Shown: positions 55,918 to 64,000 of the stretch, in pieces
Position numbering within the stretch: the stretch's first letter is position 1
Layout: every line of letters begins with the position of its first letter
Translations under genes and position numbers: made by a program
Notes under the pieces: model-generated
Seen by the model: the letters and a program-made list of their open reading frames with translations, nothing else
Databases searched by the model: none
What the model was told of the DNA's origin: nothing
Assembly (NCBI GenBank): GCA_963797765.1
Contig: CAWCQU010000003.1
Location: forward strand, 1,922,001-1,986,000
Source of the DNA: JBGPTK01 sp963797765
Lineage (GTDB): Bacteria > Acidobacteriota > Terriglobia > Acidiferrales > UBA7541
DNA length: 64,000 nt
Reading direction: 5' to 3'

Positions 55918-56574
55918 CTATGGCTCGATAATTTCGTTACGAACCGCATAGCGCACCAATTCACTCACGGAATGCAAATCGAGTTTCCTCATGATGTTTG
56001 CGCGGTGTGTTTCCGCAGTCTTGACGCTGATGCCCAGGTCCGAGGCAACTTCCTTGCTGCTCTTCCCTTCGGCCAGGAGCTGCACGATCTCGCGCTCTCG
56101 AGAGGTGAGCCGTTCCCCAAGCGGCTGAGGCACCGGCGTGCGCATTCCGGACTTTGTGTATCCATCCAGAAGCATTTCGGTTGCCGAGGGCGTGAAAAAA
56201 GGTTTATGAGTGGCAAGAGCCTCCAAGGCAATCACAAGATCGCGGTCGGAATCTGATTTTACGATGTACCCCTTTGCGCCGGCATCCAGAATTTCGCGGA
56301 TTAACTGATCCGATTGGTGTACGGACAAAATCAGAACTTCCGTGTGCGGCGAAATCTTGCGAATCCTCCTTGTGGCTTCCAGTCCATTCAGTTCGGGCAT
56401 GCTTATATCAAGGATTGCGATATCGGGCCTTAGCTCTTCAACTTTGGTCACAGCTTCCCGGCCGCTGTCCGCTTCGCCGCAGATCTCCCAACCTGGATGA
56501 GTCTCGATAAGCGCCTTGAGGCCACGCCGCAAGAGGTCATGGTCATCAGCGATAAGGATGCGAAGATTCTTCAT
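55918..56574 (-). CDS. NarL/LuxR-type response regulator
   Basis: A 218-residue regulator. The receiver domain has ADDHD at 9-13, Asp56 (ILDISMP) and KSDSDR at the usual Lys. The C-terminal GerE domain reads LTSREREIVQLLAEGKSSKE and KTAETHRANIMRKLDL. No histidine kinase is next to it, so it is an orphan. Its place inside the stress island suggests it could control those genes. Confidence 0.93.
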   Translation of the reverse strand: MKNLRILIADDHDLLRRGLKALIETHPGWEICGEADSGREAVTKVEELRPDIAILDISMPELNGLEATRRIRKISPHTEVLILSVHQSDQLIREILDAGAKGYIVKSDSDRDLVIALEALATHKPFFTPSATEMLLDGYTKSGMRTPVPQPLGERLTSREREIVQLLAEGKSSKEVASDLGISVKTAETHRANIMRKLDLHSVSELVRYAVRNEIIEP

Positions 56575-56905
56575 TCAGATCTCCTAGGAGCGGCAATCAA
56601 GCCGATCCAACCGTTCCATTGAACAGCAGGCCTCTATGGGGAGACGTAATCTGCAACGACAGCGTTTCAATGCAAAAGACCCGAATGTCCGCGCGAAAAA
56701 ACAACCGGCTTATAGAAATTCGCCGAAGTAACGCGAGACCATCTCCTCGTAAGAATCATTTTTTTGAGAGGTCTGCAAATCAACTAGAGGGCGAACGTAT
56801 TCTAACTCAAGCAAGTTCCGGCCGCACCGGTTTTGTTTCCGCGCACGGAACGATTCGCAGACCCGTCGGAAATCTAAACTGCAGAAATCCGTGAAGATTG
56901 CGGAT
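56575..56905. other. Gene-free stretch
   Basis: About 330 bp between the LuxR regulator and the sigma factor gene. Open frames here lack motifs and a ribosome binding site. Nothing supported is seen. Confidence 0.4.
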
Positions 56906-57562
56906 TTAGCTGGAACTTCCCGATTCCGCCATCGCGCAGGATTTCCAATTGGGGCGGGCCTGAGCCGATTCGTGGCGATGGGTTAATCGCTTGCGTAATT
57001 GCTGACGAGCTCGCCAGAACCGTGTTTTCACGGCCGCAGCAGACATATTCAAGATCTCGGCTGTTTCTTTTGTGTCGCGTTCATCAAGGCCGCGAACCCA
57101 GACGATGGCACGTGAAGTTCCTTCAAGGCTGTCAATGGCATCCTGCAGAAATTGCCGGGTCTCCTCTTGCGCATAAATCGCTTCGGGATGCGAAGCGCTG
57201 GTGGCAAATTCGGTTTCGACCACCTGATCGAATGGCACGCGCATCTTGTTGCGCAGCTTGCGAATCTTCATCAGGGCTTCATTGATGGTAATCCGGAAGA
57301 GCCAACTGGAAAATCGCGACTGGTTTTTAAACTGTTGAATACGCTCGAAGGCTTTGAAGAGCGCCTGCTGCGTGGCGTCTTCCGCATCCTCGTGATTCGA
57401 GGTGATCCGCAGGGCGATGTGGTAAGCCTGGCGCACATGTGGGCTGATTAGAGCGGAAAATGCTTGTCCGTCCCCCGTCTGGGCGTCAGCGACAAGCTTG
57501 GTCTCCTCGAGAATCGTTTCCTTATGTAGATCGACGGCGGTTTCGTGTTTGGATTCAATCAT
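56906..57562 (-). CDS. ECF-type RNA polymerase sigma factor
   Basis: A 218-residue sigma-70 family protein with region 2 (RITSNHEDAEDATQQALFKAF and FSSWLFRITINEALMKIRK, in parts) and region 4 (DERDTKETAEILNMSAAAVKTRFWRARQQL, in parts). Region 3 is lacking, as in ECF sigma factors. A linker of about 40 residues separates the two. No anti-sigma gene is visible next to it. It may drive the surrounding stress genes. Confidence 0.92.
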   Translation of the reverse strand: MIESKHETAVDLHKETILEETKLVADAQTGDGQAFSALISPHVRQAYHIALRITSNHEDAEDATQQALFKAFERIQQFKNQSRFSSWLFRITINEALMKIRKLRNKMRVPFDQVVETEFATSASHPEAIYAQEETRQFLQDAIDSLEGTSRAIVWVRGLDERDTKETAEILNMSAAAVKTRFWRARQQLRKRLTHRHESAQARPNWKSCAMAESGSSS

Positions 57563-57953
57563 GGTTTGGTGGCGACCGCTCCTCGCCGCTCGGCGTCTAA
57601 GGCGCTAAATCCTGCCAAGCGAAGATGTACTTTGAGTTGCATATTCCGCGATCAAAGTACGGGAATCCGGCGAATCCATCCATCCGATGCATCCTGTAGG
57701 TTTCTCAGGAGGTTGCTGTAGTGGCAGGGGTTAACTAAGAATGATTCCCCACGTGCCGAATAGCGCGAACCGGGGCGCCATCGCGATCGAAGGCCCATTT
57801 TCTGGCGGAAAACGCTACGGCTTTCCCCCCATGAAAATCCTAGAACCTGCGTATTGAGCCATCCGGCGACTTGGGCAAGAATCGCGTCGTTCAAGCTCGC
57901 TGAGTAAGCCGCCTCAACGAGCGGGCAAAGCAAGGAAGTTTTAGGAGGAGTCG
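57563..57953. other. Gene-free stretch
   Basis: About 390 bp upstream of the divergent sigma factor and DUF1328 genes. Promoters for both must lie here, but no clear boxes are recognised. The open frame on the minus strand shows no motif. Confidence 0.4.
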
Positions 57954-58118
57954 ATGCTACGTTGGGCTTTGGCGTTCTTCGTGGTTGCTTTGATAGCCGC
58001 GTTGCTGGGGTTTGGCGGTATCGCCGTCGCTGCCGCTGGCATCGCGAAGATTCTCTTCTACGTCTTTCTGATCTTGTTTCTGGTGACATTACTGGGCGGA
58101 GTGCTGCGCAGAACTTGA
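57954..58118 (+). CDS. DUF1328 small membrane protein (YtjA-like)
   Basis: A 54-residue peptide: MLRWALAFFVVALIAALLGF then GGIAVAAAGIAKILFYVFLI, two helices with the conserved LRWA start, FGG-IA centre and short LRRT tail of DUF1328. AGGAGG lies 4 bases before the ATG. Family members are stress-induced membrane peptides of unknown function. Confidence 0.9.
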   Translation: MLRWALAFFVVALIAALLGFGGIAVAAAGIAKILFYVFLILFLVTLLGGVLRRT

Positions 58119-58167
58119 AGTTTTGAACGCCTGGTCTGAAGGTCGAAACGCACTTCGGGAGGACGGG

Positions 58168-58386
58168 ATGCGGACAGGCACCATACTAGGGATCGTATTG
58201 ATTGTCTTGGGCGTTTTCTCCTTTGCCTATGGCGGGATCAGTTACAAGACCCACAAAAAGTTGTTGGATGTTGGGCCGATCCAAGCGACAAAAACGGAAA
58301 CGCATACGGCATCATTACCGCCTATCCTCGGCACTTTGTTCCTGGTCGGAGGCGTCGTCCTGGTTCTCGCTGGGAAACAATCATAA
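58168..58386 (+). CDS. DUF3185 small membrane protein
   Basis: A 72-residue protein with helix 1 GTILGIVLIVLGVFSFAYGG, the family text ISYKTHKKLLDVGPIQATK, then PPILGTLFLVGGVVLVLAGK. The ATG at 58168 follows GGGAGGACGGG. It lies 49 bp after the DUF1328 gene. A decayed relative is at 13820-14046. Confidence 0.85.
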   Translation: MRTGTILGIVLIVLGVFSFAYGGISYKTHKKLLDVGPIQATKTETHTASLPPILGTLFLVGGVVLVLAGKQS

Positions 58387-58443
58387 AGAGCTTCTGAAAG
58401 CCGTTAATCCTTCAAGTAACCTCTCTGGTTCTCCCGCCTCGAG

Positions 58444-58470
58444 AGGGGAAGGTAAGACACGCCTTCCCCT
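58444..58470. terminator. Hairpin downstream of the DUF3185 gene
   Basis: A perfect 9-bp stem AGGGGAAGG (58444-58452) with CCTTCCCCT (58462-58470), loop of 9, followed by CCCCTACCTTTTAATT. It lies between two convergent genes and may end both transcripts. Confidence 0.5.
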
Positions 58471-58653
58471 CCCCTACCTTTTAATTAAACGATTCGATGA
58501 TGAATGAAAGAGCTTTATCTTTTCCGGTATTTGGTAAGCGCCTCTTCCAGGAAATCGAACGGCCGAACGACTCCAATCAGTTCGTCTTACTGGCGAGGCA
58601 AACAAGGCAGAAGAAGGGCCCGGGAGCCAGGCGATCGTGGGCCCATTCTTCGT

Positions 58654-58986
58654 TTAATGCTTCATGGGTTGAATTTCGGAGATCTGAATCGTGTTCGACT
58701 GAGTATCCAGCATTCCCGTGACCTGAACCTTTTTGCCTTCGAATTTCTTGGCTTTGGCTTGATCGTCCAGGTGATAGGTCATATTGCCAGCCGTATCCTC
58801 CAAGACAAACTGTCCATCGAGTTTCACGATTGTGCCGGCGAATGTTTGACTCACCTGATCTTGTTGCTGTTGAGCCTGCGAAGGTTCTTGAGCGCTTCGC
58901 GCAGAGGCCTTCGAATTCCAGGAACCAAACCCAACCACCAGGCCCAAAATAGCCATATCCGCCAGCAACATATTAACGCGTTTCAT
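58654..58986 (-). CDS. Exported DUF5818-type small protein
   Basis: A 110-residue protein with an N-terminal helix (LLADMAILGLVVGFGSW), a Gln-rich linker and a small OB-like domain: FAGTIVKLDGQFVLEDTAGN then YHLDDQAKAKKFEGKKVQVT. This pattern is typical of DUF5818-like Acidobacteriota proteins. TAAGGAGGAG precedes the ATG. Function unknown. Confidence 0.75.
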   Translation of the reverse strand: MKRVNMLLADMAILGLVVGFGSWNSKASARSAQEPSQAQQQQDQVSQTFAGTIVKLDGQFVLEDTAGNMTYHLDDQAKAKKFEGKKVQVTGMLDTQSNTIQISEIQPMKH

Positions 58987-59275
58987 TTTCTCCTCCTTAG
59001 GAAGCTATGCACCTCCCATCGAAGCATCAGCAAATCGAATGCCAGTCCGTCCCGACAAAGATTGTTCACTTGGAATAAATTACTGGGCGGACTCTACGAA
59101 AGACTCCCCGAAATCTTGGATTTATGACACATGCTGCGTAATTCCGAGGTTACATTACGCGCTAGAACTCGATTACAGAAACGATCAATACGAAGTACAG
59201 TGATTCCAGTATTGTCGCTCATACGTATCCGAACGTATGGTCAGTTAGATTGATCATCGTTTGGAGGACTCCCGC

Positions 59276-59668
59276 ATGGTGAATGCCTGCGATGTCTTGG
59301 TGGTATCATCGGATATCGAAAGTCGCCGAACGCTGACAACAATTCTGGGCCGTCTGGGACCCGACGTAAACGTTTACTCCTGCTCCGGAGTCGAACAAGC
59401 GGAAGTGGTGTTGTCAAAACTGAATGTCAAACTCGTGCTCTGCCACGATCGACTGGCCGACGGAAGTTTTCGTGATGTCTTGAAGACGACCAGAAAGACG
59501 GCGCCAAGACCGCCGGTGGTAGTAACGACTCAAACCGAGGACTGGGACGATTACTTGGAAGCTGTGCGTCTGGGAGCATTCGATGTGATCCGCTATCCGT
59601 ATTATCCCACCGATGTCGAATGGACGATCCATCAGGCCATGCACGATTCAACAAGCATTCCAAGGTAG
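59276..59668 (+). CDS. Receiver-domain protein with unusual key residues
   Basis: A 130-residue protein with the receiver fold pattern: VLVVSSDIESRRTLTTILGR, LVLCHDRLADGSF and LGAFDVIRYPYYPTDVEW. The usual acidic pair is reduced to SSD and the conserved Lys before Pro-Phe is not Lys (RYPYYP). The Asp of CHDRLADG is the only candidate phosphorylation site. It has no output domain. GGAGG lies 9 bases before ATG 59276. Confidence 0.8.
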   Translation: MVNACDVLVVSSDIESRRTLTTILGRLGPDVNVYSCSGVEQAEVVLSKLNVKLVLCHDRLADGSFRDVLKTTRKTAPRPPVVVTTQTEDWDDYLEAVRLGAFDVIRYPYYPTDVEWTIHQAMHDSTSIPR

Positions 59669-60173
59669 GGACAGTCCCCGGCCTGAGACGCCCGCTCCTT
59701 GAGCATAGAGTAAATTATTTGCCAATGTGATTCTGTGAGTGAACCGATGACGGCTGAAATCCGCACGCCGCAAGCAGTTTGAAGAGACGCCTGTCGCGGT
59801 TACTCGCGGACTTGGGAACCGATCCAGTTGGGAGGGTGGCAATCGGGGCCGAATTGGCAGAGGACTGGGGAATTGAAATCGAAAGGAAATGGCGGGGATT
59901 GCAAAAGTAATTTCTGGAAGAAAGCTGTTTCAAGGAAGAGAAGCTACGCTCGTCTTGCCGGTGAATATATTACTGAAGCAGAAGTTGCGCGTCCGACACT
60001 CGATCGTAAGCGTCATGAGTACCCCGGTATTTTCGGCAATGAAGAACGTCAATGTGTAATCGATTGGGAATAAAAGCGGCACTGCGCCTAACACTCGATG
60101 ACGAAGGACATGTCCTCTTGCGATGCGCGTTAATACAATTCAGGCCAGATTTGAAGGTTTTCGGCTGTTGGCG
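59669..60173. other. Gene-free stretch
   Basis: About 505 bp between the receiver gene and rfbC. It has a perfect 12-base palindrome AGGACATGTCCT (60105-60116), a possible operator or chance. The 81-codon open frame at 59828 has no motif and is not called. Confidence 0.4.
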
Positions 60174-60788
60174 CTAGCGCGAATGATACCGAGGCAGAAA
60201 TTGCGAAGAGACATCGGCTAGGGGCGGGAGTTGCCCGTCTCTTTCAGAGAGAATAGGGCGTTGAACGGTCCAGGCGATGTTAAGGCCCGGGTCACTCCAG
60301 GAGATTCCGTATTCGTCGCTGGGATCATAAAAATCGCTGCACTTATAAAGAAACTCTGCGGATTCGGATAGAACCAAAAACCCGTGTGCAAACCCCGGCG
60401 GGATATAAATAAGGTTGTGGTTCTCCGCGGTGAGCAGCGCGCTGGTGGACTTGCCGAAAGTGGGCGAGCCCATGCGGATATCCACAGCCACATCCAACAC
60501 TTCGCCGGCGACCACGCCGCATAGCTTGGCTTGCGGATGATTCAGTTGGTAGTGGAGACCCCGAAGAATGCCTCTTGAGGAGCAAGAATGGTTGTCTTGC
60601 ACAAAGCGATCGGTGATGCCCATGGCAGCAAATTTGGCCTTATGGTAACTCTCCAGGAAAAACCCCCGCGAGTCGCGAATCACTTGAGGCTGGATCAAAC
60701 AGACTCCTGGCAAGGAAGTATCGATGCGTTTAAAGCCGATACCGGTGCTCGGCGCGATTCGTGTCTGTGTCTGAACAGGTGTGCTCAT
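60174..60788 (-). CDS. rfbC: dTDP-4-dehydrorhamnose 3,5-epimerase
   Basis: A 204-residue RmlC-type cupin. Family blocks are FFLESYHKAKFAAMGI, VQDNHSCSSRGILRGLHYQL (His of LHYQ is the catalytic base) and YIPPGFAHGFLVLSESAEF. It makes dTDP-4-keto-L-rhamnose from the product of RfbB. It lies 51 bp after the end of the rfbB frame. Confidence 0.94.
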   Translation of the reverse strand: MSTPVQTQTRIAPSTGIGFKRIDTSLPGVCLIQPQVIRDSRGFFLESYHKAKFAAMGITDRFVQDNHSCSSRGILRGLHYQLNHPQAKLCGVVAGEVLDVAVDIRMGSPTFGKSTSALLTAENHNLIYIPPGFAHGFLVLSESAEFLYKCSDFYDPSDEYGISWSDPGLNIAWTVQRPILSERDGQLPPLADVSSQFLPRYHSR

Positions 60789-60839
60789 GGCTTTTTTGCT
60801 CCCAAAGGTTGGCTTGAGGTACTGGGCCGAATGAAGTTA

Positions 60840-61893
60840 CTATGCGACTGCCGATCCGGCGGACGGTATGAAATCTCGTAAAGAGGACGCCCGGTTTTCG
60901 TAATATTTCGAATAGTAATTGCGGTAATCGCCGCCCCGGACTGCACACACCCACTCAGCATTCGCAACGTACCAATCGATGGTCTGCTGCAATCCTTCGC
61001 TCGAGTGAAACCAGAGGCCGCCAGCCCAGTTCGTTTTCAATCTTGGAACAATCCAGCGCATAGCGGCGATCGTGCCCCGGCCGATCGGCAACGTAAGTAA
61101 TCAACGACTCCGGCCGGTCCAAAATCTTCAGCACATGATGAAGCATCGAGAGATTATCGACGACGTCGCCGCCGCCAATATTGTAGACCTCCCCAATGCG
61201 GCCGGCCTCGAGAACGGCGAGAATCCCGCGGCAGTGATCGATGACGTGCAGCCAATCGCGCTGCTGGAGGCCGTCGCCATAGACGGGAAGCTTCTTGCCC
61301 TCCAGCGCATTGGTAATGACAAGGGGAAGAAATTTTTCCGGAAACTGATACGGGCCGTAATTATTCGAGGCGCGGGTGATGACGGCCGGAAAACCGTAGG
61401 TGCGCACGAACGACCGCACCAACAGGTCAGCGCTAGCCTTCGACGCGGAGTACGGACTGCTTGGCTGCAAAGGAAAGTTTTCGTGGGAGGTTACTTGAGA
61501 AGGCAAGTCGCCATAGACTTCGTCCGTGGAGATGTGAACGAAGCGACGGATTTTCAGTTGTCGCGCAACCTGCAACAAGACGAAGGTGCCGGTGACATTG
61601 GTGGCGATTGCGGCGCCTGGTTCGTAGATACTTCGGTCCACATGAGATTCGGCCGCAAAATGAATCACGGATTCGCAATCCCGCATGGCTTCAGTCACCA
61701 CCAGCGGATCGCAAATATCGCCCTTCAGGAAACGGTAGTTGGGATCTTTGGCAACGGATTGCAGGTTGGCAAGGTTGCCGGCATACGTAAGGTTGTCGAG
61801 ATTGACGATAGAATGGCCGCGCTGAAGCGAAAGTACGTGACGAATGAAATTGGAACCGATGAAACCCGCACCGCCGGTGACGAGAATCTTCAT
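60840..61893 (-). pseudogene. rfbB: dTDP-glucose 4,6-dehydratase with one frameshift
   Basis: From 61893 the product is a clear RmlB: GGAGFIG at 7-13, TDEVYGDLP (catalytic Asp-Glu), YSASK (catalytic Tyr and Lys) and LDNLTYAGN. Near 61000 the frame breaks at SLERRIAADHR, while the next frame carries the expected ending EGLQQTIDWYVANAEWV and stops at 60840. Dropping one base near 60999-61000 restores SLEEGLQQ. The catalytic part is intact, so even the shortened protein might fold in part. It could be an assembly error. Confidence 0.9.
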
Positions 61894-62666
61894 CGGACGT
61901 GTTCCTGGGAGCCACTGGCACTCGCCGCCATGGCCAGGGTTGGATTGTTCGCTCCGGTTTCCGCGACAAGTTTGTTGGCAAGGAGCAATGATTCGAAAGT
62001 GCCAGCATCAGTCCACCAGCCATCGAGAAGCTCGTAGGTGAGGGTGCCTTCCTCAATGAAGAAATTGTTGACGTCGGTGATCTCCAGTTCGCCGCGGCCG
62101 GAGGGTTTGAGACGCCGAATCTTTTCGAACACGGAGGAGTCGTAGAAATAGATGCCAATCACCGCAAAGTCAGACTTGGGCCGCTTGGGTTTTTCCTCGA
62201 TGCCGACGACGTTGATGCCGCGAATTTCGGCAACTCCGAAGCGCTGCGCGTCCGTCACTTGCTTCAAGATAATCTTCGCCCCGGTCCCTTGCTTTTTGAA
62301 ATCTTCCGCCGCGCGATTTATGTTGTATTGAATCAAATTGTCGCCCAGGATGACGCAGATCGGCTCTCCAGCCGCGAAAAAGTCCGCCAGAGCAAGAGCA
62401 TGGGCGATGCCGCCTTCGCCTTCCTGATAAGAATAGTTGATGTGCTTTAATCCGAAATCCTTTCCGTTACCCAGCAAGCGGAGGAATTCGCCAGAGTTTT
62501 TTCCGCCGGTGACCAAAAGGATTTCCTGGATGCCCGCATTCACTAGCGTTTGAATGGGATAATAAATCATCGGTTTATCGTAGACAGGGAGTAGATGTTT
62601 GTTAGTAACCTTGGTAAGCGGAAACAGACGGCTGCCCGTTCCTCCTGCGAGTACGACCCCTTTCAT
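61890..62666 (-). CDS. rfbA: Glucose-1-phosphate thymidylyltransferase
   Basis: A 258-residue sugar-nucleotidyltransferase. GGTGSRLFPLTKVTNKHLLP (residues 8-27) is the nucleotide-binding signature, and VILGDNLIQ holds the metal-binding Asp. It lacks the C-terminal part of longer RmlA proteins, so it belongs to the short type. It makes dTDP-glucose for RfbB; the ATG of rfbB overlaps its stop by 4 bases. Confidence 0.93.
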   Translation of the reverse strand: MKGVVLAGGTGSRLFPLTKVTNKHLLPVYDKPMIYYPIQTLVNAGIQEILLVTGGKNSGEFLRLLGNGKDFGLKHINYSYQEGEGGIAHALALADFFAAGEPICVILGDNLIQYNINRAAEDFKKQGTGAKIILKQVTDAQRFGVAEIRGINVVGIEEKPKRPKSDFAVIGIYFYDSSVFEKIRRLKPSGRGELEITDVNNFFIEEGTLTYELLDGWWTDAGTFESLLLANKLVAETGANNPTLAMAASASGSQEHVR

Positions 62667-62763
62667 AGAGCGGCTCCTTGTCTCTGTCCAGGTGGAAGTA
62701 GCTAAATCTACGTGGCGATTTTGCTGAGGTGTTGCCGAGGTGAAACTATGCTAGGAAATGTGT

Positions 62764-63630
62764 CTAAGTGGTTTCGTGGCTGCCTGCTGTCGCAGAGATG
62801 CTTGCTTTGTCCTTGTTCCGCGCCGCCACATCGGCAGATGAACTCCAAACCAGTTTGCGCTTCAGTGAGAAAGCGAGAGGCAACCATCGATAAGCCCCGA
62901 ATAATTTTAGAATGAATTCGATCTGCCAGTCCGTTGGCTCAACGCAAACTCGTCCCGTTACGAATTGGTCTGGATCCGCGAAAGCGGGAAAGGGTAAAGT
63001 GGTGAAAATGCGCTCATACCCGGCTGCCTTACAACATTTCACCAGCTCATTGTTGAAGGCCCCGTAAGGAAAGCTAAACAATGTGATTCTCCTCTGCAAG
63101 CTTTCCTCAAGCTGCTTGCGGGATTCCGCAAGCTCGCTCATTGCCACTTCCTCAGGCACGTTGGGGAGGACAGGATGCGTCAGGGTGTGCGATCCGATCG
63201 TGACGAGTCGCGAAGGAAGTTGAAGAAGCTGCTCGCGCGACATGATCTTTTCCGGATAACCTTCCCAATCCGTGGCACGTCCGAGATTCCCTGCAACAAC
63301 AAATACAGTCGAGGGAATTTCTCTCTCCTCAAGTTCGGGCAAGGCGTTCTCGAGGAAACTCTCAAATCCGTCGTCGAAGGTCACGACCGAATACATCATG
63401 CCCGTTGTGAGCGAACACTTTGAATCTGCGGAGATTGGTCTAGTCCACCGGAGTAGAGTATCCATCTGGCGAGCGAACTTGTTGCGGCTATTCACAGGGA
63501 CAGAGTGGTAGTAAAGGACGACGCAAAGTGCCTCCGGAGACTTGCCCGCTAGCCGGAGCGACAAGACCTTAAGGAACGCGGCGGTGAAAAACGCCATGCT
63601 GATTGCGAGCTTTAGGATTCGCTTGAACAT
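62764..63630 (-). CDS. Polysaccharide deacetylase family protein
   Basis: A 288-residue protein with an N-terminal hydrophobic anchor (about residues 9-25) and a NodB domain: TFDDGFES (catalytic Asp and metal Asp), SHTLTHP (metal His pair) and FPYGAFNN. It probably removes acetyl groups from surface glycans in the periplasm. It overlaps the glycosyltransferase gene upstream by 19 bases, so they form one operon. Confidence 0.9.
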   Translation of the reverse strand: MFKRILKLAISMAFFTAAFLKVLSLRLAGKSPEALCVVLYYHSVPVNSRNKFARQMDTLLRWTRPISADSKCSLTTGMMYSVVTFDDGFESFLENALPELEEREIPSTVFVVAGNLGRATDWEGYPEKIMSREQLLQLPSRLVTIGSHTLTHPVLPNVPEEVAMSELAESRKQLEESLQRRITLFSFPYGAFNNELVKCCKAAGYERIFTTLPFPAFADPDQFVTGRVCVEPTDWQIEFILKLFGAYRWLPLAFSLKRKLVWSSSADVAARNKDKASISATAGSHETT

Positions 63631-64000
63631 GAATTATTTGGGATCCTTATCTCAATGCCGCGATTCACAGTTGCGGCATAGGACATTTCTTGTTCGGCAG
63701 CAGGAATAAGATTCAAGACGCCCTTGTAGATGCCGGCAAGCTTTTGCCCTTGTTTTCTTACATCCAGCTCGGACTCAACTAGTTCTCTGTTCGAAGAGAC
63801 TATCGGGTTCCAATCTCCGGCCTCGAGAAGTTGCTGAATCGCGCGCGACAAACCGGCCGAATCGCGCTCAGCCGCCAGGAAAGGCCGGTTTTCCGCAGAG
63901 AGAACATATGGAATGTCACAGTGCCGCGTGCTGATTACGGGCATGCCGCTCGCCGCCGCTTCGATGATGCTCACAGGCGCTCCACCCTCAGTGTCGCCTT
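63612..64000 (-). CDS. Glycosyltransferase (GT4-type), C-terminal part
   Basis: At least the last 129 residues of a GT-B enzyme. EGGAPVSIIEAAASGMPVISTR is the donor-binding E-x7-E region (the first Glu at the window edge), followed by the usual C-terminal helices. The frame is open to the right edge, so the N-terminus lies outside. It would build the polysaccharide that the deacetylase and rhamnose genes serve. Confidence 0.85.
   Translation of the reverse strand, partial: GDTEGGAPVSIIEAAASGMPVISTRHCDIPYVLSAENRPFLAAERDSAGLSRAIQQLLEAGDWNPIVSSNRELVESELDVRKQGQKLAGIYKGVLNLIPAAEQEMSYAATVNRGIEIRIPNNSCSSES

Noticed and set aside
58504..59127. Plus-strand open frame of 207 codons
   Set aside because: Covers the DUF5818 gene on the other strand, which has a signal peptide and a strong ribosome binding site.

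Overview
The window looks like chromosomal DNA of an Acidobacteriota bacterium, probably soil-dwelling and close to the Terriglobia. This is an inference: there is no rRNA or tRNA gene here to prove it. It rests on several secreted S9 and M61 peptidases, a very large sortilin/BNR-repeat protein, small palindromic repeats between genes, a kdp operon with a split sensor, and moderately high GC. Most starts carry clear AGGAG-type ribosome binding sites.

Layout. 0-2 kb is decayed: a SIR2-like gene with two lesions, an IS110 transposase cut off after about 93 codons, and two ~270-bp direct repeats. 2-5.4 kb holds two tandem phytoene-desaturase-like FAD oxidoreductases, the second one in reading order carrying a frameshift. 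5.9-17 kb holds a GcvT-like protein and a set of exported peptidases (S9A, M61 and two S9C) with a VOC protein and many dispersed intergenic repeats. 17-25.3 kb carries a glycosyltransferase, a PEGA-protease-PEGA protein, an FMN hydroxy-acid oxidase, a membrane-anchored cytochrome c and the BNR-repeat giant. 26-32.5 kb is an efflux operon (RraA-like, MFP, RND pump, TolC), followed by a convergent two-component system, an acyl-lipid desaturase and a CreD-like membrane protein.

37.2-47 kb is a potassium module. The KdpD sensor is split into an N-terminal KdpD/USP protein and a separate histidine kinase, divergently transcribed 51 bp apart. kdpE follows the kinase. The convergent transporter operon reads: unnamed 28-codon membrane peptide, kdpF, kdpA, kdpB, kdpC. 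A porin-like outer membrane protein lies just upstream. 47.4-50.5 kb is scrambled DNA around a complete IS30-type element: a methyltransferase with no good start codon, and an ABC-transporter N-terminus fused to a metallophosphoesterase C-terminus.

50.6-59.7 kb is a stress-type island: two BON-domain proteins, a DUF892/YciF-like protein with an in-frame amber codon, CsbD, DUF1328, DUF3185 and DUF3309-like membrane peptides, an Nramp-related transporter, a LuxR-type regulator, an ECF sigma factor and a receiver-like protein. 60.1-64 kb is a surface-polysaccharide operon (rfbA, rfbB with a frameshift, rfbC, a polysaccharide deacetylase and the C-terminus of a glycosyltransferase) that runs off the right edge.

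Single-base frameshifts or stops recur in at least six otherwise well-preserved genes. Some of these may be assembly errors rather than decay, so raw reads should be checked before any are called pseudogenes.
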